DNA from: Deltaproteobacteria bacterium
GTDB taxonomy: Bacteria > Chloroflexota > Dehalococcoidia > Dehalococcoidales > BS750m-G39
Length of the DNA stretch: 20,894 nt
Assembly: GCA_030606505.1 (NCBI GenBank)
Contig: JAUWGI010000003.1
Location: 1-20,894 of the forward strand
Direction of reading: 5' to 3'
The first letter of the stretch is position 1. Every line of letters begins with the position of its first letter. Below the pieces are notes generated by a model. The model ran no database searches. It was not told the DNA's origin and worked only from the letters and a program-made list of their open reading frames with translations. The translations under genes and the position numbers were made by a program. Shown in pieces: positions 1 to 7,393 of this stretch.

Positions 1-2
1 TC

Positions 3-770
3 GACAACGCTGGAAATTTCAAGGGATATGTCGGGGTAAACAAGGACATCACCGAGCGGAAACGGATGGAAGAACAGCTCATGCTCACCGACCGCCTGGC
101 CTCCATCGGCGAACTCGCCTCCGGCATCGCCCACGAACTCAACAACCCGCTGACCAGTGTCATCGGCTTCTCGCAACTACTCCTGGAGGAAGACATCCCT
201 GAAAATCTCAAGGAAGACCTGGACACTATCTACAGTGAAGCCCAGCGTGCCTCGGCCATAGTCAAGAATCTGCTGACGTTTGCCCGCAAGCACGCCCCGA
301 TGAGGCAGATAAGCCAGATAAATAACATACTGGAAGACGTGCTTAAACTGCGCGCCTACGAGCACAAGGTAAACAATATTGGGCTGGAAAAGAACTTTGC
401 CGCCGACCTCCCCGAAACCATGGTCGACTACTTCCAGATGCAGCAGGTATTCCTCAACATCATCGTCAACGCAGAATCGGCCATGCTGGAAGCCAACGGC
501 AGAGGCAAACTGACCATCACCACCAGCAGGAAAGACCATACCATCAAGGTTACTATCGCCGATAACGGCCCGGGGATTGCCAGAGAAAACCTCAGGCGTG
601 TCTTTGACCCCTTCTTCACCACCAAAGAGGTGGGCAAGGGAACGGGCTTAGGCTTAAGCATCTGTCACGGGATAGTAACCGGACACCACGGCTCAATATA
701 TGCTGAAAGCAAAGTAAACGAGGGAGCTACCTTTGTGGTGGAACTACCCCTCAACGGTAACTCAACCTAG
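3..770 (+). CDS. PAS-linked sensor histidine kinase (5' end outside window)
   Basis: This is the C-terminal part of a two-component sensor kinase that autophosphorylates on His and passes phosphate to a receiver. The frame is open from the first bases, and an ATG at 66 is internal. The residues before it (GYVGVNKDITERK) are the usual last strand and linker of a PAS domain. The DHp H-box is GIAHELNNP, with the phospho-His codon at 132-134. The catalytic domain follows: N-box (QQVFLNIIVNAESAM), G1 (DNGPGIA), F-box (FDPFFTTK) and G2 (GKGTGLGLSI). The end is complete, with no transmembrane segment in the visible part. The following receiver gene starts 12 bases after the stop and is its likely partner. 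I see no defects. The family call is secure. The signal sensed is unknown because the sensory part lies outside. Confidence 0.95.
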   Translation, partial: DNAGNFKGYVGVNKDITERKRMEEQLMLTDRLASIGELASGIAHELNNPLTSVIGFSQLLLEEDIPENLKEDLDTIYSEAQRASAIVKNLLTFARKHAPMRQISQINNILEDVLKLRAYEHKVNNIGLEKNFAADLPETMVDYFQMQQVFLNIIVNAESAMLEANGRGKLTITTSRKDHTIKVTIADNGPGIARENLRRVFDPFFTTKEVGKGTGLGLSICHGIVTGHHGSIYAESKVNEGATFVVELPLNGNST

Positions 771-782
771 GGAGGTACAGTC

Positions 783-1184
783 ATGGCAAAGGTTAACGGA
801 CACAAGAAAAGAAGCCTGGTAGTAGAAGACGAACCATCCATAGCCAGGATGTGCCTCAGGGCACTGGGGACGGAAGGCTTCGAGGTGGATATAGCCGTCG
901 ACGGAAAAGCGGGCCAAGCCCGACTTTGCAATGATGGTGATATGTATGACCTGTGCCTAATTGACATCAGAACACCGGGGATGAACGGCATTGAACTCTA
1001 CCAGTATTTGGAAGAGATTGGCTCCGAGACGATAAATCGGGTGATATTCACCACCGGAGACGTAGTCAACGACGAAATTAAAACCTTCCTGGAGGAAACC
1101 GGCCGGCCGTTTCTGCCCAAACCGTTTACCCTTGACGAGTTAAGGTCGGTGATAAAGATGGCCCGAGCTCTTGCCTCACCGTAA
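783..1184 (+). CDS. single-domain response regulator (CheY-like receiver)
   Basis: This is a 133-residue stand-alone receiver with no output domain. The acidic pocket is E15/D16, the phosphoacceptor is D61 in LIDIRTPGMNG, the switch Thr is T90 or T91 in FTTGD, and the conserved Lys is K113 in PKPF. A good ribosome site, GGAGGT, lies at 771-776, six bases before the ATG. It follows the histidine kinase immediately and is followed by a receiver/HD-GYP gene, so it is probably co-transcribed and phosphorylated by that kinase. With no effector domain it likely acts by protein contact or as a phosphorelay intermediate; that is inferred. VVEDE replaces the commoner VVDDE at the metal pocket, which is a tolerated variant. 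Confidence 0.93.
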   Translation: MAKVNGHKKRSLVVEDEPSIARMCLRALGTEGFEVDIAVDGKAGQARLCNDGDMYDLCLIDIRTPGMNGIELYQYLEEIGSETINRVIFTTGDVVNDEIKTFLEETGRPFLPKPFTLDELRSVIKMARALASP

Positions 1185-1197
1185 AAAAGTGGCAAAG

Positions 1198-2256
1198 ATG
1201 GAAAAACAAGAGAAAATACTGATTGTTGATGATGAGACGGGAATCAGGAGGCTGCTAAACCATAAGCTCTCCAAAGCCGGCTACACCTGTAAAGAGGCGG
1301 AAAGCGCCGAGCGGGCGCTGGAGGAGATGAAAGCCAGTCCCGCCGAGCTGATGATTCTTGATATCAAGATGCCGGGCAAATCGGGCATAGAGCTGCTGCC
1401 GGAGATAAAGGCCAAATACCCCGACACGGCCGTGATTATGGCTACAGCGATTACAGAAGCCAGCAATGCCATCAACTGCATGAAAGAGGGAGCCGACGAC
1501 TACATCTGCAAGCCCTTCAATCTGGAGGAGGTGGTGGTGAGTGCCGACAAAACCCTGGAGAAAAGGAGACTGGAGCTGGAGATCAGGGAGTACCAGGAAC
1601 GCCTCCAGCAAAAGGTAGATGAGCAGACGGCAGAGATTCGCCGTCTCTTTCTGGGAGCCATCGAGGCACTGGTATTCGCTCTGGAAGCCAAAGACAAGTA
1701 TACAGCGGGGCATTCAAGGCGGGTGACCAAGATCGCCCTGGCCATCGCCAAAGAGCTCGGCCTGCCCAAGGACGAAATTGAAGACCTGCGCTGGGGAAGC
1801 CTGCTGCACGACGTGGGCAAGATTGCCGTTGACCAGTCCATTCAGAACAAGCCGGGAAAACTTACCCCCGTCGAGTACGAACATATTATGATTCACACCC
1901 AGATTGGGGCTGGTATCGTAAAACCGGTGGTCAACGACAGAGTCGTCGCCATGATTGAGCACCACCACGACCGTTACGATGGTGCTGGACTCCATCAGAC
2001 GGCAACCGGAGAAGATATACCCCTGGGGGCCAGGATTATGGCGGTAGCCGATGCCTTTGACGCCATGACCTCTCACCGCCCCTACCGCCCGGCAATGCCG
2101 GTGGAGGAAGCCCTGGGAGAAATCAAGCGGTGCGTAGATACCCAGTTCGACCCGGTGGTGGCCCGCGCCTTCCTCAAGATAAGTGCCGCCCTGCCGGTGA
2201 TGAAAAACGGCCAGGCTGCCGCCAGCAAACGCCTAAAGGTAAAAAAAACGAGGTAA
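1198..2256 (+). CDS. receiver/HD-GYP response regulator, putative c-di-GMP phosphodiesterase
   Basis: This is a two-domain protein of about 352 residues. Residues 5-118 are a receiver with D11/D12, phosphoacceptor D55 (ILDIKMPG) and K105 (CKPF). A charged linker helix spans about 119-150. An HD-GYP domain follows, with H172, the HD pair H204-D205 (LLHDVGKI), the later ligands H229 and H255-H256, and DAFDAMTSHRPYR. HD-GYP enzymes hydrolyse cyclic di-GMP on a bi- or trinuclear metal centre. Here the signature GYP is G264-L265-H266 (DGAGLH), so the motif is altered although the metal ligands remain. I prefer the ATG at 1198 because the protein then starts directly before the receiver. An in-frame TTG at 1171 would overlap the previous gene by 14 bases. 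Spacing suggests co-transcription with the kinase. Confidence 0.92.
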   Translation: MEKQEKILIVDDETGIRRLLNHKLSKAGYTCKEAESAERALEEMKASPAELMILDIKMPGKSGIELLPEIKAKYPDTAVIMATAITEASNAINCMKEGADDYICKPFNLEEVVVSADKTLEKRRLELEIREYQERLQQKVDEQTAEIRRLFLGAIEALVFALEAKDKYTAGHSRRVTKIALAIAKELGLPKDEIEDLRWGSLLHDVGKIAVDQSIQNKPGKLTPVEYEHIMIHTQIGAGIVKPVVNDRVVAMIEHHHDRYDGAGLHQTATGEDIPLGARIMAVADAFDAMTSHRPYRPAMPVEEALGEIKRCVDTQFDPVVARAFLKISAALPVMKNGQAAASKRLKVKKTR

Positions 2257-2263
2257 GCCAAAA

Positions 2264-2668
2264 ATGGGCGGGAAAATTAACCAGAACACGAACTCTGGCC
2301 ATAAAAGAAAGATACTCATAGTCGACGATGAGCCCAACGTCAGGCGGCTGCTGCGCACCCTGCTCAATAAAAAATTCACCGTTGTCGAAGCCGAAGACGG
2401 GGGACAGGCGGTAGACATAGCCTGTGTTGAAAAACCAGACCTTATCCTGATGGACATCATGATGCCCAAAATGGACGGCTACACCAGCTGCTATGCGCTA
2501 AAGCAAGAGCCGGCCACCAGGTCAATCCCCATCATCATGCTCAGCGCCATAGACCTCAAACTCAATCTACAACTCAGTAAAGAGATAGGCGCCGACGGCT
2601 ATATCACCAAACCCTTCAACTCACGAGATTTACTGGACAACATTGCCCAGGTCCTGCCCACCGCCTAA
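2264..2668 (+). CDS. single-domain response regulator (CheY/Spo0F-like receiver)
   Basis: This is a 134-residue receiver preceded by a 15-residue polar N-terminal tail. D21/D22, phosphoacceptor D64 (LMDIMMPKMDG), switch S94 (MLSAID) and K116 (TKPF) are all present. No DNA-binding or enzymatic output domain follows. The ATG lies seven bases after the stop of the HD-GYP gene, with GAGGT just upstream, so it is the fourth member of the signalling operon. The operon therefore encodes one kinase and three receivers, one of them with an enzymatic output. That pattern suggests a branched relay or a phosphate sink; this is inference. No plus-strand terminator is obvious after it, because the hairpin at 2700-2718 carries its T-tract on the other strand. 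Confidence 0.92.
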   Translation: MGGKINQNTNSGHKRKILIVDDEPNVRRLLRTLLNKKFTVVEAEDGGQAVDIACVEKPDLILMDIMMPKMDGYTSCYALKQEPATRSIPIIMLSAIDLKLNLQLSKEIGADGYITKPFNSRDLLDNIAQVLPTA

Positions 2669-2690
2669 AGCTTTACCACCCCACACCTAC

Positions 2691-2718
2691 AAAAAAAAAG
2701 GGGCGAAGCCTTCGCCCC
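2691..2718 (-). terminator. intrinsic terminator of the coiled-coil gene
   Basis: An 8-bp perfect GC-rich stem (GGGGCGAA/TTCGCCCC, 2700-2707 with 2711-2718) encloses a 3-base loop. On the minus strand it is followed directly by nine T residues, seen as A2691-A2699 on the plus strand. This is the textbook rho-independent layout for transcription leaving the minus-strand gene that ends at 2747. The plus strand has no T-tract after the stem, so it serves the upstream plus-strand operon poorly. Confidence 0.9.
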
Positions 2719-2746
2719 CAATCAAGAATACCCGGCTGGTTAGTCT

Positions 2747-3820
2747 CTATCCCTCTGATTTCTCCAGCTTATCCATCATCACCTTGGCCTGGGCGGCCGC
2801 CTCCTGAGCCCCTTCGATAATACCCTGAGCCTTCTCATGGGCGGCAGCGATAAGCTTATTGGAATCTTCAAGCGCTCTCTTAGCCATACCCCTGGCATCA
2901 GAGGTAACCTGCTCGGCCATTCGTTTCGCCTCAGCCACAGTCTCAGCTGCCTCCCATTCCGCCTGCCGCTTTTTATCCGCCATGTGCTTGGCCGCCTCCG
3001 CCTCCCCCTTCTGCCTCGCCTTCTCTATAGCCTCGCTGGTATCCCGGTCCACCTTCTGTTTAGCCTCAGTGACAATTTTACCCCACCTCTCCTCAGCCTC
3101 TTTCCTCCCCACCTCCCTGGCGCTCTTAAGAATCATCTGGGCTTCCTTTTGCGCCCTTTGCCTAGCCTCCTTAATCTCCTTTTCCACCTGCTTTTTCAAC
3201 TCAGCAACAGCCTTAGCCGATTCCTGGGCTTCCCGGTTGGCCTCCTCGGTCACCTTACTGGCTACCCGTTCCGCCTCCTTGCTCGCCTCGGCCACTATCC
3301 CAGTGGCTTCCTCCTCGGCCACCTGTTTAGCTCTTTCCACAACATCGGCTGCCTTCTCCCTGGATTGCTCCATAAGGCGCTCCATCTCACCCCGCTTCCC
3401 CTCCTCAGCCTCCTTCCTGGCCTCGGCCTCAGCCTCCTTAGCCATCTGCGCCGTCAGTTCTTCGGCCTCGGCAATAATCTTGGCCGCCTCCTTCTCCGCC
3501 TTCTTCCTGGCTACCTCCTCGAACTCGGCTATAGCTTCCTCAGCCTTACTCCGCGACTCAGCGACAAGCTTGGCTACTTCCTCCTCCGCCTTGACCTTGG
3601 CCCCACCAGCAATCTGCTCCGCCTCGCCTTTCGCCTCGGCGATAATCCGCTCCGCTTTCTCCCGAGCGCCGGCGATAATATGAGTCGCTTCCTGCTCCGC
3701 CTCCTCCTTTACCTTCCTGAACTCGGTCTCAATAGCCTCGATGAGCCTCTGCTTGTGTTCAGCAACAATGCCGTCGCCCCCTTCAGTCCCCTGCCTGACC
3801 TCATCGCTCACTTCTTCCAT
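2747..3820 (-). CDS. Ala/Glu/Lys-rich coiled-coil protein of unknown function
   Basis: This protein of about 357 residues is made almost entirely of heptad-compatible helix with degenerate units such as EAKGEAEQI, KAERIIAEA and EAERVASKV. There are almost no Pro residues, few aromatic residues and no Cys. No signal peptide, transmembrane segment or catalytic motif is visible. It superficially resembles the stalk helices of F-type ATP synthase subunit b or V-type subunit E, and DivIVA-like scaffolds. That resemblance is compositional and does not show homology. ATG at 3820 is preferred because AGGTGA lies six bases upstream. A GTG at 3829 would add three residues. It is monocistronic, with its own promoter (3883-3911) and terminator (2691-2718). 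A structural or scaffolding role is a guess. Confidence 0.82.
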   Translation of the reverse strand: MEEVSDEVRQGTEGGDGIVAEHKQRLIEAIETEFRKVKEEAEQEATHIIAGAREKAERIIAEAKGEAEQIAGGAKVKAEEEVAKLVAESRSKAEEAIAEFEEVARKKAEKEAAKIIAEAEELTAQMAKEAEAEARKEAEEGKRGEMERLMEQSREKAADVVERAKQVAEEEATGIVAEASKEAERVASKVTEEANREAQESAKAVAELKKQVEKEIKEARQRAQKEAQMILKSAREVGRKEAEERWGKIVTEAKQKVDRDTSEAIEKARQKGEAEAAKHMADKKRQAEWEAAETVAEAKRMAEQVTSDARGMAKRALEDSNKLIAAAHEKAQGIIEGAQEAAAQAKVMMDKLEKSEG

Positions 3821-3882
3821 ATCACTCACCTGCTTCCCCGGCCTCAGGTTAAATGCCGGCCGGTTTCACATCTTCGGAGTTG

Positions 3883-3911
3883 AGTTTAGCCCTTATCAGC
3901 ACAATTGTCAA
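3883..3911 (-). promoter_or_regulatory. sigma-70-type promoter for the coiled-coil gene
   Basis: On the minus strand a perfect -35 TTGACA (3906-3911) is separated by exactly 17 bases from TAAACT (3883-3888, 4 of 6 to TATAAT). The predicted transcript start gives a 5' leader of roughly 50 bases before the ATG at 3820, with room for the AGGTGA ribosome site. Confidence 0.75.
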
Positions 3912-3932
3912 TGGATTTTCAAAAAATTTTGC

Positions 3933-4598
3933 CTACTTAACGCCCACGGCGCAGAGCCAGCCCTTGCCATCTTTAAGCCAGAACTGTACTTTAGAGAAAC
4001 CGGCGGCAGTGAGCATGGCCACCATCTCGGCACCGGCGTAGAGCGGAAACCGCATCCTTTGTGCCATGGCGGCGTATTTCGGCTGGTCATCCATCTCTTT
4101 ATTCCAGGCCGTGGTAATGGCCACCAGCCCTCTGGGCCTGAGAACACGGTACACTTCCCTAAGCCCGGCCACCGGCTCCGGCCAGTAATTAAAGGACTCA
4201 ATAGCGCAAGCCCGGTCAAACGATGCATCCTCAAAAGGCAGATTGGAGATGTCACCACTTTTTACGGCCACACGCTCAGCTCCCACGGCGGTGGCGTTGC
4301 GCTTTAGCGCCTGCCGCACCATAACCTCAGAATAATCGACTCCGGCGACAAAGCCGCCGGTAGCGAGCCTGGCCATCTCCTCGATGGTCATACCGCCGCC
4401 ACAGCCAATGTCCAGTATGGAACTATGCGGCTGGATATCCATCAGTTCAATTGTCCACCGGCTGAGGGGTTTGTGCCTCCAGTTCATCAGGGGGCCCATC
4501 AGCCCGCCAAGCAGCCCGCTGGGCTTACGGCACTGGGCGCCAAATACTCTCATTAACGGCACGAAATTATTCACCGGGGGGCTACTTTTTATTAACAA
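3933..4598 (-). CDS. class I SAM-dependent methyltransferase (UbiE/Methyltransf_11-like)
   Basis: This 221-residue protein has a Rossmann methyltransferase core. Motif I is ILDIGCGGG, the motif II acid is in AGVDYS, motif III is in GDISNLPFEDASFD, and the post-core segment is EVYRVLRPRGLVAITT. These are the SAM-binding elements of UbiE-like enzymes that methylate small molecules such as quinones, lipids or sterol-like compounds. The substrate cannot be read from sequence. The listed start is a TTG without a convincing ribosome site. An in-frame GTG (residue 8 or 12) or the ATG at residue 16 (PLMRVFGA) are alternatives. It is divergent from the DUF5679 gene. It ends just upstream of the coiled-coil gene's promoter, so it appears to be its own unit. 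Confidence 0.88.
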   Translation of the reverse strand: MLIKSSPPVNNFVPLMRVFGAQCRKPSGLLGGLMGPLMNWRHKPLSRWTIELMDIQPHSSILDIGCGGGMTIEEMARLATGGFVAGVDYSEVMVRQALKRNATAVGAERVAVKSGDISNLPFEDASFDRACAIESFNYWPEPVAGLREVYRVLRPRGLVAITTAWNKEMDDQPKYAAMAQRMRFPLYAGAEMVAMLTAAGFSKVQFWLKDGKGWLCAVGVK

Positions 4599-4688
4599 AC
4601 AGGGGCACTACTAAACAGACTAACAAAATATCGGCCTGAAGTAAAGGCTGAATAAACTTAAAAAAGGAAAAATTGAACTGAAAACCTA

Positions 4689-4717
4689 TTGACATCGTGG
4701 TAAGAATGGTCTATCGT
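4689..4717 (+). promoter_or_regulatory. sigma-70-type promoter for the DUF5679 gene
   Basis: A perfect -35 TTGACA (4689-4694), a 17-base spacer and TATCGT (4712-4717, 4 of 6 to TATAAT) lie before the small gene. The predicted leader is about 20 bases and contains AAGGAGG at 4731-4737, an excellent ribosome site seven bases before the ATG at 4745. Together these suggest strong expression. Confidence 0.75.
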
Positions 4718-4744
4718 TTTAGTAATCACGAAGGAGGTTAGCCG

Positions 4745-4882
4745 ATGCAAGCTTACTGTGTGAAGTGCCGATCCAAGAGGGAAATGAAGGATGCCAAGAG
4801 CATTACCATGAAGAATGGTAAGCCGGCAACCCAGGGTGTGTGCCCGGTATGTGGGACCAAGATGTTCCGCATCGGTAAGTAG
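4745..4882 (+). CDS. DUF5679-type zinc-ribbon mini-protein (45 aa)
   Basis: This is a 45-residue protein beginning MQAYCVKCRSKREMK and ending GTKMFRIGK. Two CxxC knuckles (C5-C8 and C33-C36) would bind one zinc in a rubredoxin-like or zinc-ribbon fold. The middle (KNGKPATQGVCPVCG) is a typical ribbon hairpin. I recognise the DUF5679 family, which is short, highly conserved and functionally uncharacterised. The ATG has a near-perfect ribosome site (AAGGAGG) and a strong promoter upstream, so it is a real gene despite its size. It stands alone, divergent from the methyltransferase and convergent with the DUF1616 gene. Its basic, Zn-binding character would fit nucleic-acid or ribosome contact, but that is only inference. 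Confidence 0.9.
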   Translation: MQAYCVKCRSKREMKDAKSITMKNGKPATQGVCPVCGTKMFRIGK

Positions 4883-4978
4883 TCAAACCAGCTTTAAGAT
4901 CTCTTTTAGCCCGGTAGCTAAACTTTAACAGTGCTTCAGTGCTGGGGTATTGGTGCGTTTTTGCCCCAGCCGGCCAGG

Positions 4979-5809
4979 CTACTGACTGCCTACCACATCA
5001 ACCCATAGGTCAAGGATGTGTAAGGCATTGCTTGCGCCTCCCTTATAGAGCCGGAATTCAACCTTCTGCTCCTCCCCAACCTCAATAGGAGCAAAACTCA
5101 CCTTCTGCTCCCACTCCTCCTCGTGTGCCAGAGTAATCGTGGCCACCCCCCCCACCTCCTGCTCCCCGATAACTATCTTGATATGATAGTCGGCTATTTC
5201 CTGATGGCGATTTACTATCCCCAGGGTCACCGTTGCCTCCTCCCCCAGAACAATCACGTCGGGGTAATCGGCCGCCTTCCCCTCGGGACCGAGCATGTAA
5301 AACTCGGTAAAGGTCGTATCCACCGCCGGTGGCCGAGCAACATAGACCAGCACGCCGATAGCACCGATGATAACCACCACCAGCAGCACCAGGAGGACTT
5401 TATCCCAGAGGTGCTGTCGCCCACGGAAGCCGGACAGCGAGAAGCCAAAGCGGGGCTCAAAGCGCTCCTCCGGAGGCAACCTTCGCCGCCGGTAGCAGGC
5501 AACGCCAGCGGCAACGATAATAAAAACCAGAAGCGCTATCAGCACCGGATAGAGGCCGATACCCCAGGGGGTATAGTTCAGGACAACGCCTACCAGCGGT
5601 ACCACGACAATGCTGAGACCGAAGCCCAGAGCCAGGCGCCGGACGATATCAAGGTCATCACGTTTGGGAAAGATGGCCGCGACCAGGCTATAGCCAGGAG
5701 AGAAAAGGGCAAAGACCAGCCCCAGGACGAGGCTTACCGGACTCCCCGCCCAGAAAACGGCCAGGGGCACTAGAACCAGAGAAGCAACTACCACCGCCAG
5801 CAAGTCCAA
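4979..5809 (-). CDS. DUF1616 family membrane protein
   Basis: This is a 276-residue protein with two halves. The N-terminal half has about four hydrophobic segments (roughly residues 3-20, 24-46, 58-78 and 85-107), including the family-typical FALFSPGYSLVAAIFP after the second. A fifth membrane segment lies at about 140-162. The C-terminal half, of about 110 residues, is a beta-rich outer domain starting TTFTEFYMLGPEG and containing VTLGIVNRHQ. This is the DUF1616 layout found in archaea and some Chloroflexota near glycosylation genes; its biochemical role is unknown. The start is a TTG one base after the stop of the upstream glycosyltransferase, with a GGGAGGGGAG ribosome site inside that gene, so the two are translationally linked. 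It likely acts with the glycosyltransferase at the membrane. Confidence 0.85.
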   Translation of the reverse strand: MDLLAVVVASLVLVPLAVFWAGSPVSLVLGLVFALFSPGYSLVAAIFPKRDDLDIVRRLALGFGLSIVVVPLVGVVLNYTPWGIGLYPVLIALLVFIIVAAGVACYRRRRLPPEERFEPRFGFSLSGFRGRQHLWDKVLLVLLVVVIIGAIGVLVYVARPPAVDTTFTEFYMLGPEGKAADYPDVIVLGEEATVTLGIVNRHQEIADYHIKIVIGEQEVGGVATITLAHEEEWEQKVSFAPIEVGEEQKVEFRLYKGGASNALHILDLWVDVVGSQ

Positions 5810-5810
5810 G

Positions 5811-7265
5811 CTAACTCCCCTCCCTCAAGATATATACCCCGTCTCGCACCTCCACCAGGTCAGGATTCTCCAGCGGGAACGGGCTGTAAAGAATGTTCAC
5901 GTTCTTTTCCCTGATATATTCGGTATCAGTAGCGCCCTCCCTCAAAAACGCCGTAATCTCCATTGACTCCTCAACTCCCCAGGGGTAGGCTTTGGCGGTA
6001 TAAGTATATTGCCCCCCGCTTATGGGGACAAAAGACCAGGCAACGTAGGGGTTAAGCAGAACGATAGAATCTTGAGGCAACTCTTGGCCAATCCAGACAA
6101 AGTCATGATAGGTGGGAACATTAATCACGTGGTAATATCTCTCTTTGGCGTAGCCATCAATCCTCAGAACCAGGGAAAATGCCACCACCAGCGCCAGAGC
6201 CACATAGACCGGGAGCGCCCCCCAGCGCCACCGCTTAAAGAAGTCAAGACCCAGCTGGCGCAGCTGGCTTAAGCCGTAGCCGGCAATAAAAGCCATCAGG
6301 AGCATAACATAGAGCCAGCCCCTTTCGTAAAGGATATCGGGCCCTACATCAAACCACTGCCGGTAGAACTGCACAAAGAAAAGCAGGATAACGGTAGGTA
6401 CCAGGAGGGCGTAGTTGCGCCAGCCGCCCCTGGCTATCAGAAAACCAAAACCGATAACAGCCAGGGCTATCATTATATAGCCCAGCTGAGGCAGGGGAAT
6501 CGGAATAGCCGGTAATGGTATCTTTTCCGCGTTTATTATATTCTGTATTTCTCTCAATACAAAGGCCCGGTTCCACAGAAAGATAACAAAAGCCGAGAGC
6601 GGGACAAGCAGCAAGCAGGTAAGGGATGGCAGCACTTGCCGGAGTGAGCTCTTGGAAAAGATAATGTAAAAGATCAGGTAAATCACCAGGACAAAGCCCA
6701 CGGCTACAGCGGTGGTGCCATGAGTGAGAAACAGCGCGGCTAAGCTAATCACGATTAAAGGCAGCGGTCTCCAGTCTTTCTCCATTTTCTCCAGCAGTAT
6801 CAGACACAGAGGGAAAAAGACCAGCCCCAGCGTCACTGGAACCAGAAAAGCTGGCCCCAGGAATCTGACAGTGGTATGGATGAAGGTAGCGAAAAAGGCG
6901 GCTTCCAAGCCGAAGCCCCGCTTTCTGCCCCAGGCGTAAGCGACAAAGGCTATTATGCCCAGAACCAGTGCCGGCATCAGGCGGGCAAGCAGCAGCCAGG
7001 GCGAGCCGGTCGCCAGCAAGGCAGTGCCGAACCATATGTAATAGCCCGTCTCAGGGTGCCCCCCCACCTCCCACTGGCCACCCTGGAAGGGATGGGGGTA
7101 ATCAAGGCTACCGGTATTCAGAATCTGGGTGGTATGCCCCAGATGCATCCATTCATCCACATGGAGGGGATAGGGGTAATCGAGGCGGGGGTACAAAGCC
7201 ATATAGAAGGCGAGGGCAATAATGGCGACCAGTAATATAGTCTTAATTAAAGAAGCTCTACTCAA
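5811..7265 (-). CDS. GT-C superfamily membrane glycosyltransferase (ArnT/GT39-like)
   Basis: This 484-residue polytopic protein has about 10-12 hydrophobic segments. The first (ILLVAIIALAFYMALYP) leads into an outer loop with HVDEWMHLG. The acidic DE pair sits where GT-C enzymes carry the residue that contacts the polyprenyl-phosphate sugar donor. A soluble C-terminal domain of about 90 residues includes YHDFVWIGQELPQDSIVLLNPYVAW. Such enzymes move a sugar from a lipid-phosphate carrier to a protein, lipid or glycan on the outer face of the membrane. The acceptor is unknown here. The start is TTG at 7265 with only a weak GAGAG ribosome site; no ATG exists near the N-terminus. It is first in a two-gene unit with the DUF1616 protein. 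Oligosaccharyltransferase-like function is an alternative. Confidence 0.85.
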   Translation of the reverse strand: MSRASLIKTILLVAIIALAFYMALYPRLDYPYPLHVDEWMHLGHTTQILNTGSLDYPHPFQGGQWEVGGHPETGYYIWFGTALLATGSPWLLLARLMPALVLGIIAFVAYAWGRKRGFGLEAAFFATFIHTTVRFLGPAFLVPVTLGLVFFPLCLILLEKMEKDWRPLPLIVISLAALFLTHGTTAVAVGFVLVIYLIFYIIFSKSSLRQVLPSLTCLLLVPLSAFVIFLWNRAFVLREIQNIINAEKIPLPAIPIPLPQLGYIMIALAVIGFGFLIARGGWRNYALLVPTVILLFFVQFYRQWFDVGPDILYERGWLYVMLLMAFIAGYGLSQLRQLGLDFFKRWRWGALPVYVALALVVAFSLVLRIDGYAKERYYHVINVPTYHDFVWIGQELPQDSIVLLNPYVAWSFVPISGGQYTYTAKAYPWGVEESMEITAFLREGATDTEYIREKNVNILYSPFPLENPDLVEVRDGVYILREGS

Positions 7266-7279
7266 AAAATCACTCTCTA

Positions 7280-7307
7280 ACTAAATTGCTTACCATTTTA
7301 GCATCAA
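7280..7307 (-). promoter_or_regulatory. weak candidate promoter for the GT-C/DUF1616 unit
   Basis: On the minus strand TTGATG (7302-7307) and TTTAGT (7280-7285) are separated by 16 bases, each matching its consensus at 4 of 6 positions. It lies 14 bases before the TTG start at 7265. It is in the right place but is unremarkable in strength. Confidence 0.35.
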
Positions 7308-7375
7308 CCCTCTGGCGGGGCAAGGAAACCCCTCCCCCACTTATATCTTTTCCCGCCCGCCACCCTCTAAGGAAT

Positions 7376-7393
7376 AGGGCTAAAGCCCTTTTT
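7376..7393 (+). terminator. small terminator-like hairpin facing plus strand
   Basis: A 6-bp stem (AGGGCT/AGCCCT, 7376-7381 with 7384-7389) is followed by a run of five T residues ending at 7393. It has the form of an intrinsic terminator for plus-strand transcription, but no plus-strand gene precedes it in this region. It could stop an antisense transcript of the GT-C gene or be fortuitous. Confidence 0.3.

Noticed and set aside
1171..1197. TTG at 1171 as start of the HD-GYP gene
   Set aside because: It would overlap the preceding receiver gene and add a basic stretch before the receiver without a good ribosome site. ATG 1198 begins directly at the domain.
2747..3820. Assignment as ATP synthase subunit b or V-type subunit E
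   Set aside because: Similarity is limited to Ala/Glu/Lys helix composition. No membrane anchor or ATP synthase neighbours are present.
2837..3883. A 348-residue plus-strand open frame opposite the coiled-coil gene, and a second overlapping one at 2859-3683
   Set aside because: Both are the low-complexity complement of Ala/Glu/Lys codons (Leu/Ser/Gly-rich or Ser/Ala-rich) and have no domain. The minus-strand gene has promoter, ribosome site and terminator.
4941..4970. GCTGGGG/CCCCAGC hairpin between the DUF5679 and DUF1616 genes, and a smaller TTTAGC/GCTAAA stem at 4905-4922
   Set aside because: The first has a 16-base loop and neither is followed by a T-tract on either strand, so terminator function is not supported.
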